This document shows, one piece after another, positions 1 to 7,287 of a stretch of 22,097 bases of DNA. The notes under the pieces are model-generated. The model did no database searches, was not told the origin of the DNA, and saw only the letters and a program-made list of their open reading frames with translations. Where the stretch lies: IMG/VR virus record IMGVR_UViG_3300030380_002846, positions 1-22,097 of that record; one strand, written 5' to 3'. The stretch's first letter is position 1, and every line of letters begins with the position of its first letter. The stretch comes from a virus. The position numbers and the translations under genes are program-made.

Positions 1-308
1 CCTACGGAATCCCCGAAAGCCTCAAGCTCACTCCTTACTGTTTTGGTAAATTCACCAAACACAACAGAGGATTTGGCTTGCATCTCTTCAACGCCAGAGG
101 CGAATTTCACCAGTGCCAAACCAGCCCTAGCTGTTTGCATAACGATAGCGGCGGCGAAAACAGCTTTCGCGGCTGTAGCTATCTTTCCAAAACTACTGCT
201 GGCGGATTTTTGAGTTGAATCTACCCTTCGGTCAAACTGTTCCAGCTTCCGATTTACATCTTTAAGGTCAGCTTCAATCCTGACGAGTAGTGTATCAACA
301 GTTGCCAT
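1..308 (-). CDS. Tail tape measure protein, N-terminal part (runs off the window)
   Basis: An open frame of 102 codons starts with ATG at 308-306 and continues past base 1, so only the N-terminus is seen. The product begins MATVDTLLVRIEADLKDVNR and goes on with heptad-like charged sequence (KLEQFDRRVDSTQKSA), a small-residue helical stretch (KIATAAKAVFAAAIVMQTAR) and VEEMQAKSSVVFGEFTKTVR. Such an N-terminus is characteristic of tape measure proteins, which set tail length and pass through the tube during DNA ejection. Its place directly after two tail chaperone frames is the classic position. The start overlaps the stop of the upstream chaperone frame by one base (TGATG), implying translational coupling. 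The identification rests on the N-terminal pattern and the context; the catalytic or membrane regions of the full protein lie outside the window. Confidence 0.85.
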   Translation of the reverse strand, partial: MATVDTLLVRIEADLKDVNRKLEQFDRRVDSTQKSASSSFGKIATAAKAVFAAAIVMQTARAGLALVKFASGVEEMQAKSSVVFGEFTKTVRSELEAFGDSV

Positions 309-541
309 CAGTCGGGATATAACTCCATCAGTTCGTGCAGTTCATTCTTTCTTAGCGGGGGCGGCTTCCCGCCAGAATGAAACTCAGCAAAGCCTTCGAC
401 TGCGGCGTAAAATTCTGGGAAGCTCATATCCCAGAACACTTGTGGGGGAATGCCCATTTTGCCAAGGGCTGTTTGCATCCACTGTTCCCACGGAAGCTCA
501 TCTACACTAGCCGATTGTCCTCCGCCTTTTCCTCGTTTCCC
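308..541 (-). CDS. Tail assembly chaperone, second frame (TAC_6-like), expressed by -1 frameshift
   Basis: This frame has no good start of its own. A TGA at 544-542 closes it on the upstream side, and it is open from there to TGA at 310-308. It contains the residues DELPWEQWMQTALGKMGIPP followed by QVFWDMSFPEFYAAVEGF, resembling the short TAC_6/rcc01693-type chaperones (LPW..., then FW.M...E...A). It would be entered by a -1 slip at 541-535 from the preceding chaperone gene, giving a product of about 182 residues against 117 unshifted. In lambda the analogous gpG and gpGT products prepare the tape measure for tube assembly. A lone ATG at 478 could start a 56-residue product but would cut off the conserved LPWE region, so frameshifting is preferred. 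This is an inference from the sequence, not shown by experiment. Confidence 0.75.
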   Translation of the reverse strand, partial: GKRGKGGGQSASVDELPWEQWMQTALGKMGIPPQVFWDMSFPEFYAAVEGFAEFHSGGKPPPLRKNELHELMELYPD

Positions 542-855
542 TCATCTTCTCCCGCACTCAAGACGGTTGAAAGAATCTCACCAATAGCTTTCATTCCATC
601 AACAAGGCCAGCCCCCCACAAAGCGTTGCCAACCTCTTTTGCATTAATGTCATTTCCACCAGCCCTAATAGCTGGTGTCAGAATGTTCACCATTTGCGTG
701 GTCGTCAAATCACCTTGAGAAAGAGCTTGGGTCACTTTCACGATCCCCAAGCCACACTCGTCCTCAATTCTTTTAACGACATCTAACGTAACCCTAGCTT
801 TGTATTTCTTCTCCCCCAAGATTATCGTCATCTCGCCTCGTTTTGGATTTGCCAT
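502..855 (-). CDS. Tail assembly chaperone (GTA gp10-like, G-type)
   Basis: A 117-residue protein starting MANPKRGEMTIILGEKKYKA, matching the start pattern of the gene-transfer-agent gp10/TAC_11 chaperone family (short, ANP.RGE..., then L..L..IE...G). It probably coats the tape measure protein and brings tube subunits to it. The start ATG at 855 is supported by AAGGAG eight bases upstream. The C-terminus is acidic and low in complexity (AGEDEGNEEKAEDNRLV) and carries the slippery sequence, so it serves partly as a frameshift signal. The first 62 bases overlap the end of the preceding gene, which is more than most overlaps here. Together with the -1 frame downstream it forms the usual G/GT pair between tube and tape measure genes. 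Confidence 0.85.
   Translation of the reverse strand: MANPKRGEMTIILGEKKYKARVTLDVVKRIEDECGLGIVKVTQALSQGDLTTTQMVNILTPAIRAGGNDINAKEVGNALWGAGLVDGMKAIGEILSTVLSAGEDEGNEEKAEDNRLV
535..541 (-). promoter_or_regulatory. Slippery heptamer for programmed -1 ribosomal frameshift
   Basis: On the minus strand the bases read GGGAAAC, parsed G_GGA_AAC in the zero frame of the chaperone gene (codons GAG GGA AAC). This fits the X_XXY_YYZ rule; lambda uses the closely related GGGAAAG in its G-T genes. The -1 frame opens right at this site, just after a TGA at 544-542, and leads into the TAC_6-like frame. A weak 6-bp stem (minus strand CGGAGG at 524-519 with CTTCCG at 496-491, one G-U pair) lies 10 bases downstream. 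It might stimulate slipping, but its 22-base loop makes that uncertain. Confidence 0.8.
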
Positions 856-1072
856 CCGCTTTCTCCTTGGTTTCTACCAAAAGCTCTTCGCCCCTTTGGG
901 CTATATCATGGACGCTTGCGGCTGTGTACGTTTTACTGCCGCACTTAAATTTCCCACCAACCTCTAATTCAGAGGCAGGGGGAATGTTGAAGATGGTGAC
1001 ATCTTCGCCAGCCCTCATGTGACCAGCGAATTTTTTGCCACCAACCTCAACTTCCACTTGTTCCCAAGCCAT
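794..1072 (-). CDS. Small tail-region protein of unknown function
   Basis: A 92-residue product starting MAWEQVEVEVGGKKFAGHMR. A longer frame runs up to base 1114, but ATG at 1072 is chosen because it lies just after the stop of the tail tube gene (1079-1077); the longer version would overlap that gene by 38 bases. The protein has a beta-rich look (short alternating Val/Gly segments, FNIPPASELEVGGKFKCG) and a charged tail (KEKADGKSKTRRDDD). It sits between the tail tube and chaperone genes, so a minor tail role is likely. I do not recognise the family. Its last 62 bases overlap the chaperone gene in another frame. Confidence 0.65.
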   Translation of the reverse strand: MAWEQVEVEVGGKKFAGHMRAGEDVTIFNIPPASELEVGGKFKCGSKTYTAASVHDIAQRGEELLVETKEKADGKSKTRRDDDNLGGEEIQS

Positions 1073-1076
1073 CAGT

Positions 1077-1490
1077 TTACACCGTTGCGAATGTGATCGC
1101 GCCAGAGCTTTCAAAAGTAAAGCTGTAAGTCACCTCACCATTGAACTCGCCGCCATACTCAAGCGTAGTCAACATAAACGCGCCAGTAAATGTACCAAAA
1201 TCAGGAACTAGGAATTGATAATTTGCAAATGAAGATGCATCAAACTTGCCCTTCAAGGTTGTCTCTGATGCACTATCTGTAAATACTCCACTGCCTGTAA
1301 CAGTGATAGAATTTACGCCGCCTTGAGCAAGGATTGTTCTAGCCCTGCCTGAGTCTTTGTTTGTCACATCAACCATCTCATCATTCATGGTCAATGATGT
1401 TGAACGCATACCACCGATTGTTGTGAAAACCTCTGGGCTTGCGCCATCACCGATTTTCATAAGTAGGGCTGAACCCTTTTGTGCCGCCAT
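1077..1490 (-). CDS. Major tail tube protein (TP901-1 / GTA type)
   Basis: A 137-residue protein starting MAAQKGSALLMKIGDGASPE. The stretch GGMRSTSLTMNDEMVDVTNK, then a GGVNSITVTGSGVFTD strand region, then LTTLEYGGEFNGEVTYSFTF near the C-terminus, is the usual layout of the TP901-1 tail tube family: a beta-barrel with the phrase VDVTNKDS, and a late strand ending in FESSG. These subunits stack as hexamers to form the tail tube. Length fits the family (about 135-170). It lies just before the chaperones and tape measure and after the tail terminator, as in most siphoviruses. AAGGAG upstream of ATG at 1490 supports the start. Confidence 0.88.
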   Translation of the reverse strand: MAAQKGSALLMKIGDGASPEVFTTIGGMRSTSLTMNDEMVDVTNKDSGRARTILAQGGVNSITVTGSGVFTDSASETTLKGKFDASSFANYQFLVPDFGTFTGAFMLTTLEYGGEFNGEVTYSFTFESSGAITFATV

Positions 1491-1505
1491 GTCTAAATCT
1501 CCTTG

Positions 1506-1916
1506 TTAGCTGTCTGACACAACGGCACGGAATCGCATGACACCATGCCGCGTTACACCATCACCTTCTATCAGGGTCGTATGAAACTCCTGTCTCATAT
1601 TCACCAAAGAAGCTCCTGAAACAGACAATGAGCTATTATGCAATAAATTATGAACCTGTTTCATCATGTCTTTAATATCACGATTTCCTCTGTATTGCGA
1701 CCAAATATGAATTGTCAGCGTGTGTTCAAAAATATCTTTATCTTTGCTTGAGTTATCAGATATTGTTTCCTCACCGATGCGAATATATGGATAGGCCGTG
1801 TTCGTAGGCACATCATCAAATACCCCAGTAATTGCAGAGCCAGCGGCATCAGTTATGCTTCCTGCGTTAAGGGCGGAAAACACTGCTTTTTGTAATTCAA
1901 AACTGTGTATCGACAT
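1506..1916 (-). CDS. Tail terminator / completion protein (DUF3168 family)
   Basis: A 136-residue protein starting MSIHSFELQKAVFSALNAGS. The phrase VFDDVPTNTAYPYIRIGEET and the later HTLTIHIWSQYRGNRDIKDM are typical of DUF3168, whose members resemble the lambda gpU and SPP1 gp17 terminators that cap the tail tube and meet the head. A GTG three bases further up could also start it. The ATG at 1916 is chosen because it overlaps the stop of the upstream gene as TGATG, a common coupling in this operon. The position between a gp10-like protein and the tail tube gene supports the call. Confidence 0.85.
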   Translation of the reverse strand: MSIHSFELQKAVFSALNAGSITDAAGSAITGVFDDVPTNTAYPYIRIGEETISDNSSKDKDIFEHTLTIHIWSQYRGNRDIKDMMKQVHNLLHNSSLSVSGASLVNMRQEFHTTLIEGDGVTRHGVMRFRAVVSDS

Positions 1917-2341
1917 CACTTTGCCTTGAATAGTTGCGCTTCTAAAGCCCTGATTTTGGGCCTGTTAGCTTCTAATGCTGGTTGCAGAAACGGTCTTGCC
2001 GCCATAGTTGACGTGCCAAACTCTAACGCCTCTGAATATACGGCGCGGCTTTGTACATCCACACCCAGACCATTTCCATCTACCCGCTTGACAATATTAC
2101 TGACAAGATTGCCTGTGTCTGTGGCTGGCGGTTGCCCTGCCGCTGACGCCCTATGTGATCTCCTTGGGCTATATTTCTCATAGACAATCCCGCTTTTTGC
2201 ACCTGATTGTATTGATGTGATCGCTGTGTTTCTTACCAAATCGCCAGCCCTGCCGACTATCTGCCTTGCACTAGCCGCATACTGCTGTTTTACGATCTGC
2301 TGACGGGTCTTGCGGATGATTGTTGTCTTAAAATTTGCCAT
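1916..2341 (-). CDS. HK97 gp10-like head-tail / tail completion protein
   Basis: A 141-residue basic protein starting MANFKTTIIRKTRQQIVKQQ. The middle has GQPPATDTGNLVSNI and the C-terminal half has YSEALEFGTSTMAARPFLQP. These are the two hallmarks of the HK97 gp10 family (P..TG.L..S, and Y...lEfGT....ARPFl.pA). These proteins help join head and tail. Length is normal for the family. The start overlaps the stop of the preceding adaptor gene at base 2341, and its own stop overlaps the next start, so it is tightly coupled on both sides. Confidence 0.88.
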   Translation of the reverse strand: MANFKTTIIRKTRQQIVKQQYAASARQIVGRAGDLVRNTAITSIQSGAKSGIVYEKYSPRRSHRASAAGQPPATDTGNLVSNIVKRVDGNGLGVDVQSRAVYSEALEFGTSTMAARPFLQPALEANRPKIRALEAQLFKAK

Positions 2342-2688
2342 CAGGTTGCAACGCCTTCCTCTGCCAAAATTTCTAGATATTTGTCACGTTCACCCACATT
2401 GATTATGCGCTTAATGTTGAATAGGCGGTTGTATGTGGTTCCATCCACCGTAAAGGAATAAAGAATCCTATGGGCTATTGTAAGATTCCGTCTGTGCCTG
2501 ATAGTGATTTTGTGAGTGGTTCTGTCTTCATTCTGATCACCATAAAATCTTTCACCCCCGCCCACGGCTTCAATGCGACCAAACGTGGTGGCAAATGTGG
2601 AGAAAGCACCTGATGAACCACCACCACCGTCTGCACTGGACGCCTTTGACTGTAAGGCAAGCTGATGTTGCATTTTACCGATAGCCAA
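2341..2688 (-). CDS. Head-tail adaptor protein (SPP1 gp16 / HK97 gp7-like)
   Basis: About 115 residues. The start of this family is usually of the form IGKL.HRI.LQ, and the frame here gives AIGKMQHQLALQSKASSADG. I therefore choose the TTG at 2688, which has a purine-rich GGTGGGGG 7 bases upstream. ATG at 2673 (110 residues) and ATG at 2721 are alternatives. The middle reads STFATTFGRIEAVGGGERF, matching the W..v.WA.IEp..G.E pattern of head-tail joining proteins, which form a ring under the connector. It overlaps the end of the upstream connector gene by 14 bases. Assignment is good; the exact start is uncertain. Confidence 0.8.
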   Translation of the reverse strand: MAIGKMQHQLALQSKASSADGGGGSSGAFSTFATTFGRIEAVGGGERFYGDQNEDRTTHKITIRHRRNLTIAHRILYSFTVDGTTYNRLFNIKRIINVGERDKYLEILAEEGVAT

Positions 2689-3346
2689 AGCCCATACCCC
2701 CACCAAAAGATGACACCCCATATCTCATAATGACATATGGCTGTAACAAAGATGTAATAAGCGCGGGTGGATTCAACGCCCTGCCTTCGTCATCTCCTCT
2801 GTGTTCATAAAGATGTGAGACATATTCCAGCATGGCAACACGAATAGGCTCTGGTATTGATGCCCTTGATGCTCCATAACCCGCTGTATACAAGACCTCA
2901 ATACCGTTTGCATTTCTCAAATCAGTAGGCCATGACCCGCCATCGCGTAAAACAATCCGCGCTGGAACCCTTACTGTGTCCACATAGTAGTTTGAGGCGG
3001 CAAGCGTTGTAGCTGTATTATCATCCGCATATGAAATAATGCTGGTTACAGACTGCACAGGTGATCTTGGTAATTCAATATAGTTGACGCTTGGTGTATC
3101 GGAGTAGCCTGTGTGAAAGCCTTCTTTCAAGGGAACGTCTACATATCCGATTGCGTCCAGTGATAACGTAAAAACAGTGGTCAGGAATGTTCTGTTTGTG
3201 TAATCCTCTGCCCAAAACCGCGCCGCTTGAATAAGATTATCAACTAGCGTTGTATCCACACCTGAATCAATGCGCAGATAAGAGATGGTTTCAGCCGCGT
3301 CTAACGGCTCATTCTGTGGGGCTGTTGTAATTGTTAATCCAGACAT
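2675..3346 (-). CDS. Head-tail connector protein (gp6-like, phiE125 gp8 family)
   Basis: A 223-residue protein. The N-terminal part (LDAAETISYLRIDSGVDTTL, then LIQAARFWAEDYTNRTF) is the helical pattern of the HK97 gp6 / phiE125 gp8 connector family: a short helix with YLRi, then a helix with A...(A/V)E.yt.R. A beta insert follows (ELPRSPVQSVTSIISY, then YYVDTVRVPARIVLRDGG), then the closing GIEVLYTAGYG and P.PIRVAML.YVSHLYEHR. It forms a ring below the portal. ATG at 3346 is preceded by AGGAGG. It comes after the fibre array rather than right after the capsid gene, which is unusual. Confidence 0.88.
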   Translation of the reverse strand: MSGLTITTAPQNEPLDAAETISYLRIDSGVDTTLVDNLIQAARFWAEDYTNRTFLTTVFTLSLDAIGYVDVPLKEGFHTGYSDTPSVNYIELPRSPVQSVTSIISYADDNTATTLAASNYYVDTVRVPARIVLRDGGSWPTDLRNANGIEVLYTAGYGASRASIPEPIRVAMLEYVSHLYEHRGDDEGRALNPPALITSLLQPYVIMRYGVSSFGGGMGFGYR

Positions 3347-3375
3347 TATAGCCTCCTGCGCCTACCTTATCACAA

Positions 3376-3576
3376 TCACTCAGCTTCAGCTATCGTCAAA
3401 TCCCCAGCCGCCACCTGTGCCATGATCTCTCTGTAATGTCGATTTGTATTATCTAGCGGAACACAATGTCCTGCGATACCGTTGATAGTTGCTATAATTG
3501 CAATGTTATCTGAACCATCAACAATGGTTCCATCATCATTCCTGTTCTTGATGAAAGTAGCAGATGAAATATCCAT
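3376..3576 (-). CDS. Small protein, possibly a fibre or tail accessory factor
   Basis: A 66-residue acidic protein starting MDISSATFIKNRNDDGTIVD and ending RHYREIMAQVAAGDLTIAEAE, with the phrase VPLDNTNRHYREI in between. A form like VPLD..N.HY.EI...V..G.LTI.. occurs in short proteins next to fibre genes of marine phages and recalls XkdW or fibre-assembly fragments, but I cannot place it firmly. It lies at the downstream end of the fibre array, between the CQRFF-type fibre gene and the connector gene. The function is unknown. Confidence 0.6.
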   Translation of the reverse strand: MDISSATFIKNRNDDGTIVDGSDNIAIIATINGIAGHCVPLDNTNRHYREIMAQVAAGDLTIAEAE

Positions 3577-3578
3577 AA

Positions 3579-4661
3579 CTAAAACTCCGCATCCGCCGTG
3601 TAGTGAAACCCAAAAATGTCTGCGTTTGCCGCCCCTTGAAACTGTGAAACTCCTTTTGTTCCCGCGTTAGTGAGAGTCGTTGAATCATTTCTGGCGTGAG
3701 TATAGTTGGTATCACAATCTGAAGCGTTACCAGATGAGCCAGTTAAAGAATAAACAAGCATCGTTGGCGTGCCTCTCATTTCAACAGGAAAGTTCACATT
3801 CACACACCGATTGCTTACTGAGGAACCAGTGTTTCGTTCATACATAGCCCCCTTGGTAACAGATGAACCGACAGCAGTTTCGTAATCATAACTTTTTGTG
3901 AAAAACCTTTGACATCGTTCAAGCTCATCTTGAAAAAGCGGTTCTTCCCAAGGTGTGTGAAAATCACCTACCTCTAATTTGCAACCTGTCAGGAAAAATG
4001 TTGCCCCTGAAGTGTTCATAAAAGCAGGACCATCTGTTGGGAAAATTTTTGAAAGTGTGGTATCAGTCAACCATTGCGGGTTAGTCAAACCGCCTCTTTT
4101 AGTGCTTGAAGCATCCAAAACCCAATTAAAAGTTAAGCCTAATCCATCATCAAGGGTGATTCCGCTTCCAGTGTTTGCGTCAATCAAAAGGAATTTTTGT
4201 TCCCAACTGTCAGCAGAATTTATTGTGTATTTTTTTGCATATACCTGATCGCTATCATCTTGTTCAACTGCAATCGCATAATTACCAGCTATGCTTGCCC
4301 TCACATAAAAGGATAAGGCTAATTTTTTTGCAAGGCTTGTACCCCATCTCAAATGTCCCAATTTTCTTGCTTCAACAGTCTGTGATATTTCTGCATGACT
4401 AGTTGTTGTTGCCATAGCATCTGTAGTCTCGACAGCTACCTTTAATGAACTTGAAGCAACAGGGGGTTTCACACTGCTTGTTTGATTACAAGATAAAGCA
4501 CCAATTCCGCTACGCGCCACCCCCCAGCGGTCTAAAACAAAATCTTTGGTTGTAATTTGTGCATCTGATGTTTTTCTTTGCGCTATTTGCATACCAGAAT
4601 TATCAAATAAATTGATGCCGCCTTCTCCAATGCTATCCGCTAACTGTCTTGCTTTGCTCAC
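3579..4661 (-). CDS. Tail fibre-like protein with carbohydrate-binding-like module
   Basis: About 360 residues. The frame is open further upstream, but GTG at 4661 is chosen: it overlaps the stop of the preceding gene (TAGTG) and gives the N-terminus SKARQLADSIGEGG, shared in form with the neighbouring fibre gene (TRARVLADLIGGGA). The middle region (LSFYVRASIAGNYAIAVEQD, later FLTGCKLEVGDFHTPWEEPL) has the shape of a lectin-like beta-sandwich found in phage fibres. The phrase DELERCQRFFTKSYDY matches the EL..CQRYY motif near the C-terminal domain of many tail fibres. Probable receptor-binding or side-fibre role; the receptor cannot be told. Confidence 0.75.
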   Translation of the reverse strand: MSKARQLADSIGEGGINLFDNSGMQIAQRKTSDAQITTKDFVLDRWGVARSGIGALSCNQTSSVKPPVASSSLKVAVETTDAMATTTSHAEISQTVEARKLGHLRWGTSLAKKLALSFYVRASIAGNYAIAVEQDDSDQVYAKKYTINSADSWEQKFLLIDANTGSGITLDDGLGLTFNWVLDASSTKRGGLTNPQWLTDTTLSKIFPTDGPAFMNTSGATFFLTGCKLEVGDFHTPWEEPLFQDELERCQRFFTKSYDYETAVGSSVTKGAMYERNTGSSVSNRCVNVNFPVEMRGTPTMLVYSLTGSSGNASDCDTNYTHARNDSTTLTNAGTKGVSQFQGAANADIFGFHYTADAEF

Positions 4662-5803
4662 TATGCTATCCTTACAATAGTTAAAAAGGTACATCTTGAA
4701 AAACTACCAAAAGATATATTTATCATATTATTTGTCGCCGCCGCGATTTCATAAGTTCCGCTTATTACGTTTCCCCCAGCTATTAATCTTATTTTTGTAC
4801 CGCTTTCCAAATTTTTATATATAGAAGTGCCAGTCAGTGTCATCGTTCCTATTTCATCATCATTGGCATCCATTACTCTGGAAGCACTGCCAAATTCTAT
4901 ATTTTGGTTTGTAATTGCGCTAGAAAAATTATCTGTTGAAAACTGAACCCTTGCCCCAACCTCAATGAGTTGCTCTGTTGCAACAACATCACTTCTAATC
5001 CCACATGAAAATGAAATCAAATACACACCATTTACAGCATCAAATTCGTAAGCATCATTTGATGTGTCAAATTTTGACTTGGTGTCATGGACTACTGTTC
5101 CATTGCCCCCAAAATCCACGACAATTTCCGCTCCATCCGCGTGACCTGTCGTTGATGTTGTTAGCACGACTTGAAAATACTCTTGAACCGCGCCTGTTAC
5201 ATCCCCAGAAAACGTGGTTTGCCCACCAAAAGTAACAGGTCCATTGAATGTGCCGCCTACAGCTTTTGAAACGGTATCAGTTAGGACAAACTTTTGGTAA
5301 AGAACAATCGCAACCACATCATTAGCTGTAAGTGCAGATAGTCCGCCAATCGTATTTGCTGTTGTTGTGTTAAAATCAGAGCCTTGCACCAATGATACGC
5401 CGTTCAAAGAAACCTCAATTTCTTCATTGGCAGAAATGGTTAGGCCAGCAATCTGTGATGTGCCTATGGATGTTTCCCCACCACTTGCAGTAAAATAATG
5501 CCTTGTTCTGATGGCCTCTGAATTTATTTTGGCTAAATTGAAAATGTCAAAAACTGTCACCTCAATAACATCATTGAACGCGAGTGCGCTTAACCCCGTG
5601 ATTGTGTTGTTTTGTGCGCTGTAATCCTCACCAGTCTGAAGCAAAACACCATTCAGATATACATCTATGTATTCTGCATCAGTAAAAGAAAGGCTTTTAC
5701 CGCTGTCATCCAGACCAGAGATAGATGTCTCACCACCTACAGCGGTGAAAAGATACCTGTGTCTAACGCCTGTTTTTTCTGGCGTTGTGCCTATGTATGG
5801 CAT
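4661..5803 (-). CDS. Tail fibre-like protein: two internal repeats and a C1q-like end
   Basis: A 380-residue protein beginning MPYIGTTPEKTG. Two copies of a domain of about 70 residues follow, near residues 16-88 and 102-170. Each has F.A.GGETSI, then a strand with V.LNGV.L..G.D(Y/F), then TI.GLSAL..NDV(I/V). This module is common in fibre proteins of marine phages. After a short linker (GGTFNGPVTFGGQTTFSGDV) comes a C-terminal domain of about 160 residues with FDAVNGVYLISFSCGIRS, typical of C1q/TNF-like jelly rolls that trimerise and bind ligands. It overlaps the next gene by one base. A likely trimeric appendage at the tail tip. Confidence 0.78.
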   Translation of the reverse strand: MPYIGTTPEKTGVRHRYLFTAVGGETSISGLDDSGKSLSFTDAEYIDVYLNGVLLQTGEDYSAQNNTITGLSALAFNDVIEVTVFDIFNLAKINSEAIRTRHYFTASGGETSIGTSQIAGLTISANEEIEVSLNGVSLVQGSDFNTTTANTIGGLSALTANDVVAIVLYQKFVLTDTVSKAVGGTFNGPVTFGGQTTFSGDVTGAVQEYFQVVLTTSTTGHADGAEIVVDFGGNGTVVHDTKSKFDTSNDAYEFDAVNGVYLISFSCGIRSDVVATEQLIEVGARVQFSTDNFSSAITNQNIEFGSASRVMDANDDEIGTMTLTGTSIYKNLESGTKIRLIAGGNVISGTYEIAAATNNMINISFGSFSRCTFLTIVRIA

Positions 5804-5806
5804 TTT

Positions 5807-6331
5807 CTACCCCGCTATCTCTGTAGCACTGATGAACGAAACGCCACGTTCATCAGAAGTTGCGTCATTATCATCTGCTGTTCTATTTAAGAAAAAACTC
5901 TCAGCAACCTTTACCCTCAAACCAACTTTATATGTAATTTGCGAAGTGGTTGAGGGGGTATCAAAAAAATCGTACCTAGCAATTTCTGGGGTTGTGGCAT
6001 CATCCTCATTAAAAAAGACTCTTGTTGCCATACTTATACCAGATGACCTATTCCCTGCTGAAGCATGACCTAATTTGGTTGTATCCCTATAAAAGAAAAA
6101 CACATGGTTATAAGCACTACTATTATCTTCACCATGTTCACCAAAAATATGCGCTTGCAGGTGAATAGTACTGCTTGTGCTTGTTGGCGTAATATTAACC
6201 GTTAAATCTGAGAAAGCGGTATCCGTAAGTGCATCCAAAGTGATACTATTTGTCCCAGTAAATTGAGTGTGCTTTACTTGCAAAATCGCCCCGCCGCCAA
6301 TCAAATCTGCTAATACTCTTGCTCTTGTCAT
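5807..6331 (-). CDS. Small tail fibre-like beta-sandwich protein
   Basis: A 174-residue protein starting MTRARVLADLIGGGAILQVK. The leading residues match the form of the neighbouring fibre gene (SKARQLADSIGEGG) and may be a shared docking peptide. The rest is beta-rich, with TDTAFSDLTVNITPTSTSST and then STIHLQAHIFGEHGED, a pattern common in short marine phage appendage proteins (F..L...ITP...SS.I.....). It is probably a separate subunit or a domain assembled onto the tail tip. No enzyme motif is seen. Spacing to the next gene is three bases. Confidence 0.68.
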   Translation of the reverse strand: MTRARVLADLIGGGAILQVKHTQFTGTNSITLDALTDTAFSDLTVNITPTSTSSTIHLQAHIFGEHGEDNSSAYNHVFFFYRDTTKLGHASAGNRSSGISMATRVFFNEDDATTPEIARYDFFDTPSTTSQITYKVGLRVKVAESFFLNRTADDNDATSDERGVSFISATEIAG

Positions 6332-6332
6332 T

Positions 6333-6893
6333 TTAAAATTCCGTGACTGTAATGAAAGTCTGGTTCATTGCATCTGTGCCGCCAAAAGCACCGCTTGCCG
6401 CACTCGTAAAGGTGGTGCTTGATGTGCCTAAGTTTGAACCATTGATTTCAAAATTGGCATTTTGATCACAACGAACTTCAATATCCAAAGCATTGCCAGT
6501 AGTGTTTGCAAACGATGCTTGTAATAAAAGTTGTGCCGCTTGGTTATTTCTACCCAAAATACACTTTGCGTTTACACAGGTATCATTAAAAAACAATGCC
6601 CCAGCAAACGTATTTGCGACATTTGACCTCTCGCCAACATGAAAATACGCTTCAACAAATATTGTCGATGTCGTTGCCGCTGGTGTGTAGTCTGCTTGAA
6701 CAACCAGATGCCCTTCCGTAATTAAAGGCACAGTGTTGTCTCTTGGTATATTGCTTGTGCTTCCTGTTATCGTTTTCGGTGGTATTGGGATGAATTGTTT
6801 TTTCAAAATTCCACCCGCCCCGCTCACTGTGCCAGTAAAAGCAAATGTATCAGCAAGATTAATGCTTTCGGATTGTATCTTTGAAAGTGCCAT
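6333..6893 (-). CDS. Small tail fibre-like protein
   Basis: A 186-residue protein beginning MALSKIQSESINLADTFAFT and then GTVSGAGGILKKQF. The opening (L.KIQ..S.NL.D...FTG.V..AG) is a form often seen at the start of marine phage fibre genes, where it leads into a beta-rich domain. The remainder (GHLVVQADYTPAATTSTIFV, then ILGRNNQAAQLLLQASF) resembles that of the neighbour at 5807-6331, suggesting distant duplication. Function is inferred from context: it lies in the run of appendage genes after the J-like protein. Confidence 0.65.
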   Translation of the reverse strand: MALSKIQSESINLADTFAFTGTVSGAGGILKKQFIPIPPKTITGSTSNIPRDNTVPLITEGHLVVQADYTPAATTSTIFVEAYFHVGERSNVANTFAGALFFNDTCVNAKCILGRNNQAAQLLLQASFANTTGNALDIEVRCDQNANFEINGSNLGTSSTTFTSAASGAFGGTDAMNQTFITVTEF

Positions 6894-6903
6894 TCAATAA
6901 TCC

Positions 6904-7278
6904 TTATGCGTATGGGCTATCACCTAGAACATCCGTATCCCAAGCCGCCTTGAGTTCATCAATAGTTTTCGCATCACTGATAGCAGATGCGGCTGGTGCA
7001 TCTCTTAATTTTTTTTTGGTTGCTATACTAGCGGCCTGTGCATCAGAGTCACCAGCTTCCAGTGCTTTCATATATGTGACATCTTCAGCATCCAACAAAG
7101 GCTTGCGTACCTCACGGATTTTATCTTTGAATATTTCTTTTGCTGTGGCTAAATCTTCAGTAATCACTGAGCCAGACAATGACCAAGCACCACGAAAATC
7201 CCTGTTTTTAGGAACGGTAGCCTTTGAAGCGTCAATCTGATTGCCATCTTTGTCCCTGATATAAGTTGTTACAGCCAT
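6904..7278 (-). CDS. Probable tail fibre assembly / tail accessory protein
   Basis: A 124-residue protein starting MAVTTYIRDKDGNQIDASKA. It has VPKNRDFRGAWSLSGSVITE followed by a helical, charged stretch (LATAKEIFKDKIREVRKPLL) and ends with ELKAAWDTDVLGDSPYA. The set RDFR.AW...G..I..D, then AK.I....IR..R.P.L, then RD.......A.......LK..W, is common in small proteins beside fibre genes in alphaproteobacterial phages. They are often annotated as tail fibre or chaperone proteins of the DUF4376 type. The helical character differs from the beta-rich neighbours, so a chaperone for fibre assembly is plausible. It is not proven by sequence. Confidence 0.6.
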   Translation of the reverse strand: MAVTTYIRDKDGNQIDASKATVPKNRDFRGAWSLSGSVITEDLATAKEIFKDKIREVRKPLLDAEDVTYMKALEAGDSDAQAASIATKKKLRDAPAASAISDAKTIDELKAAWDTDVLGDSPYA

Positions 7279-7287
7279 TACATACTC

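Noticed and set aside
524-533. GAAAAGG further into the chaperone gene as the slippery site.
   Set aside because: It does not fit X_XXY_YYZ in the zero frame, whereas GGGAAAC at 541-535 does.
1699-2583. GACCAAA at 1699-1705 and 2577-2583 as further leader elements.
   Set aside because: They lie inside minus-strand coding regions with no plus-strand gene after them, so they are chance matches.
5667-6068. A plus-strand reading frame of 133 codons.
   Set aside because: It lies antisense to two well-supported fibre genes, has no good Shine-Dalgarno and no recognisable product. The same applies to the other plus-strand frames below 17 kb.
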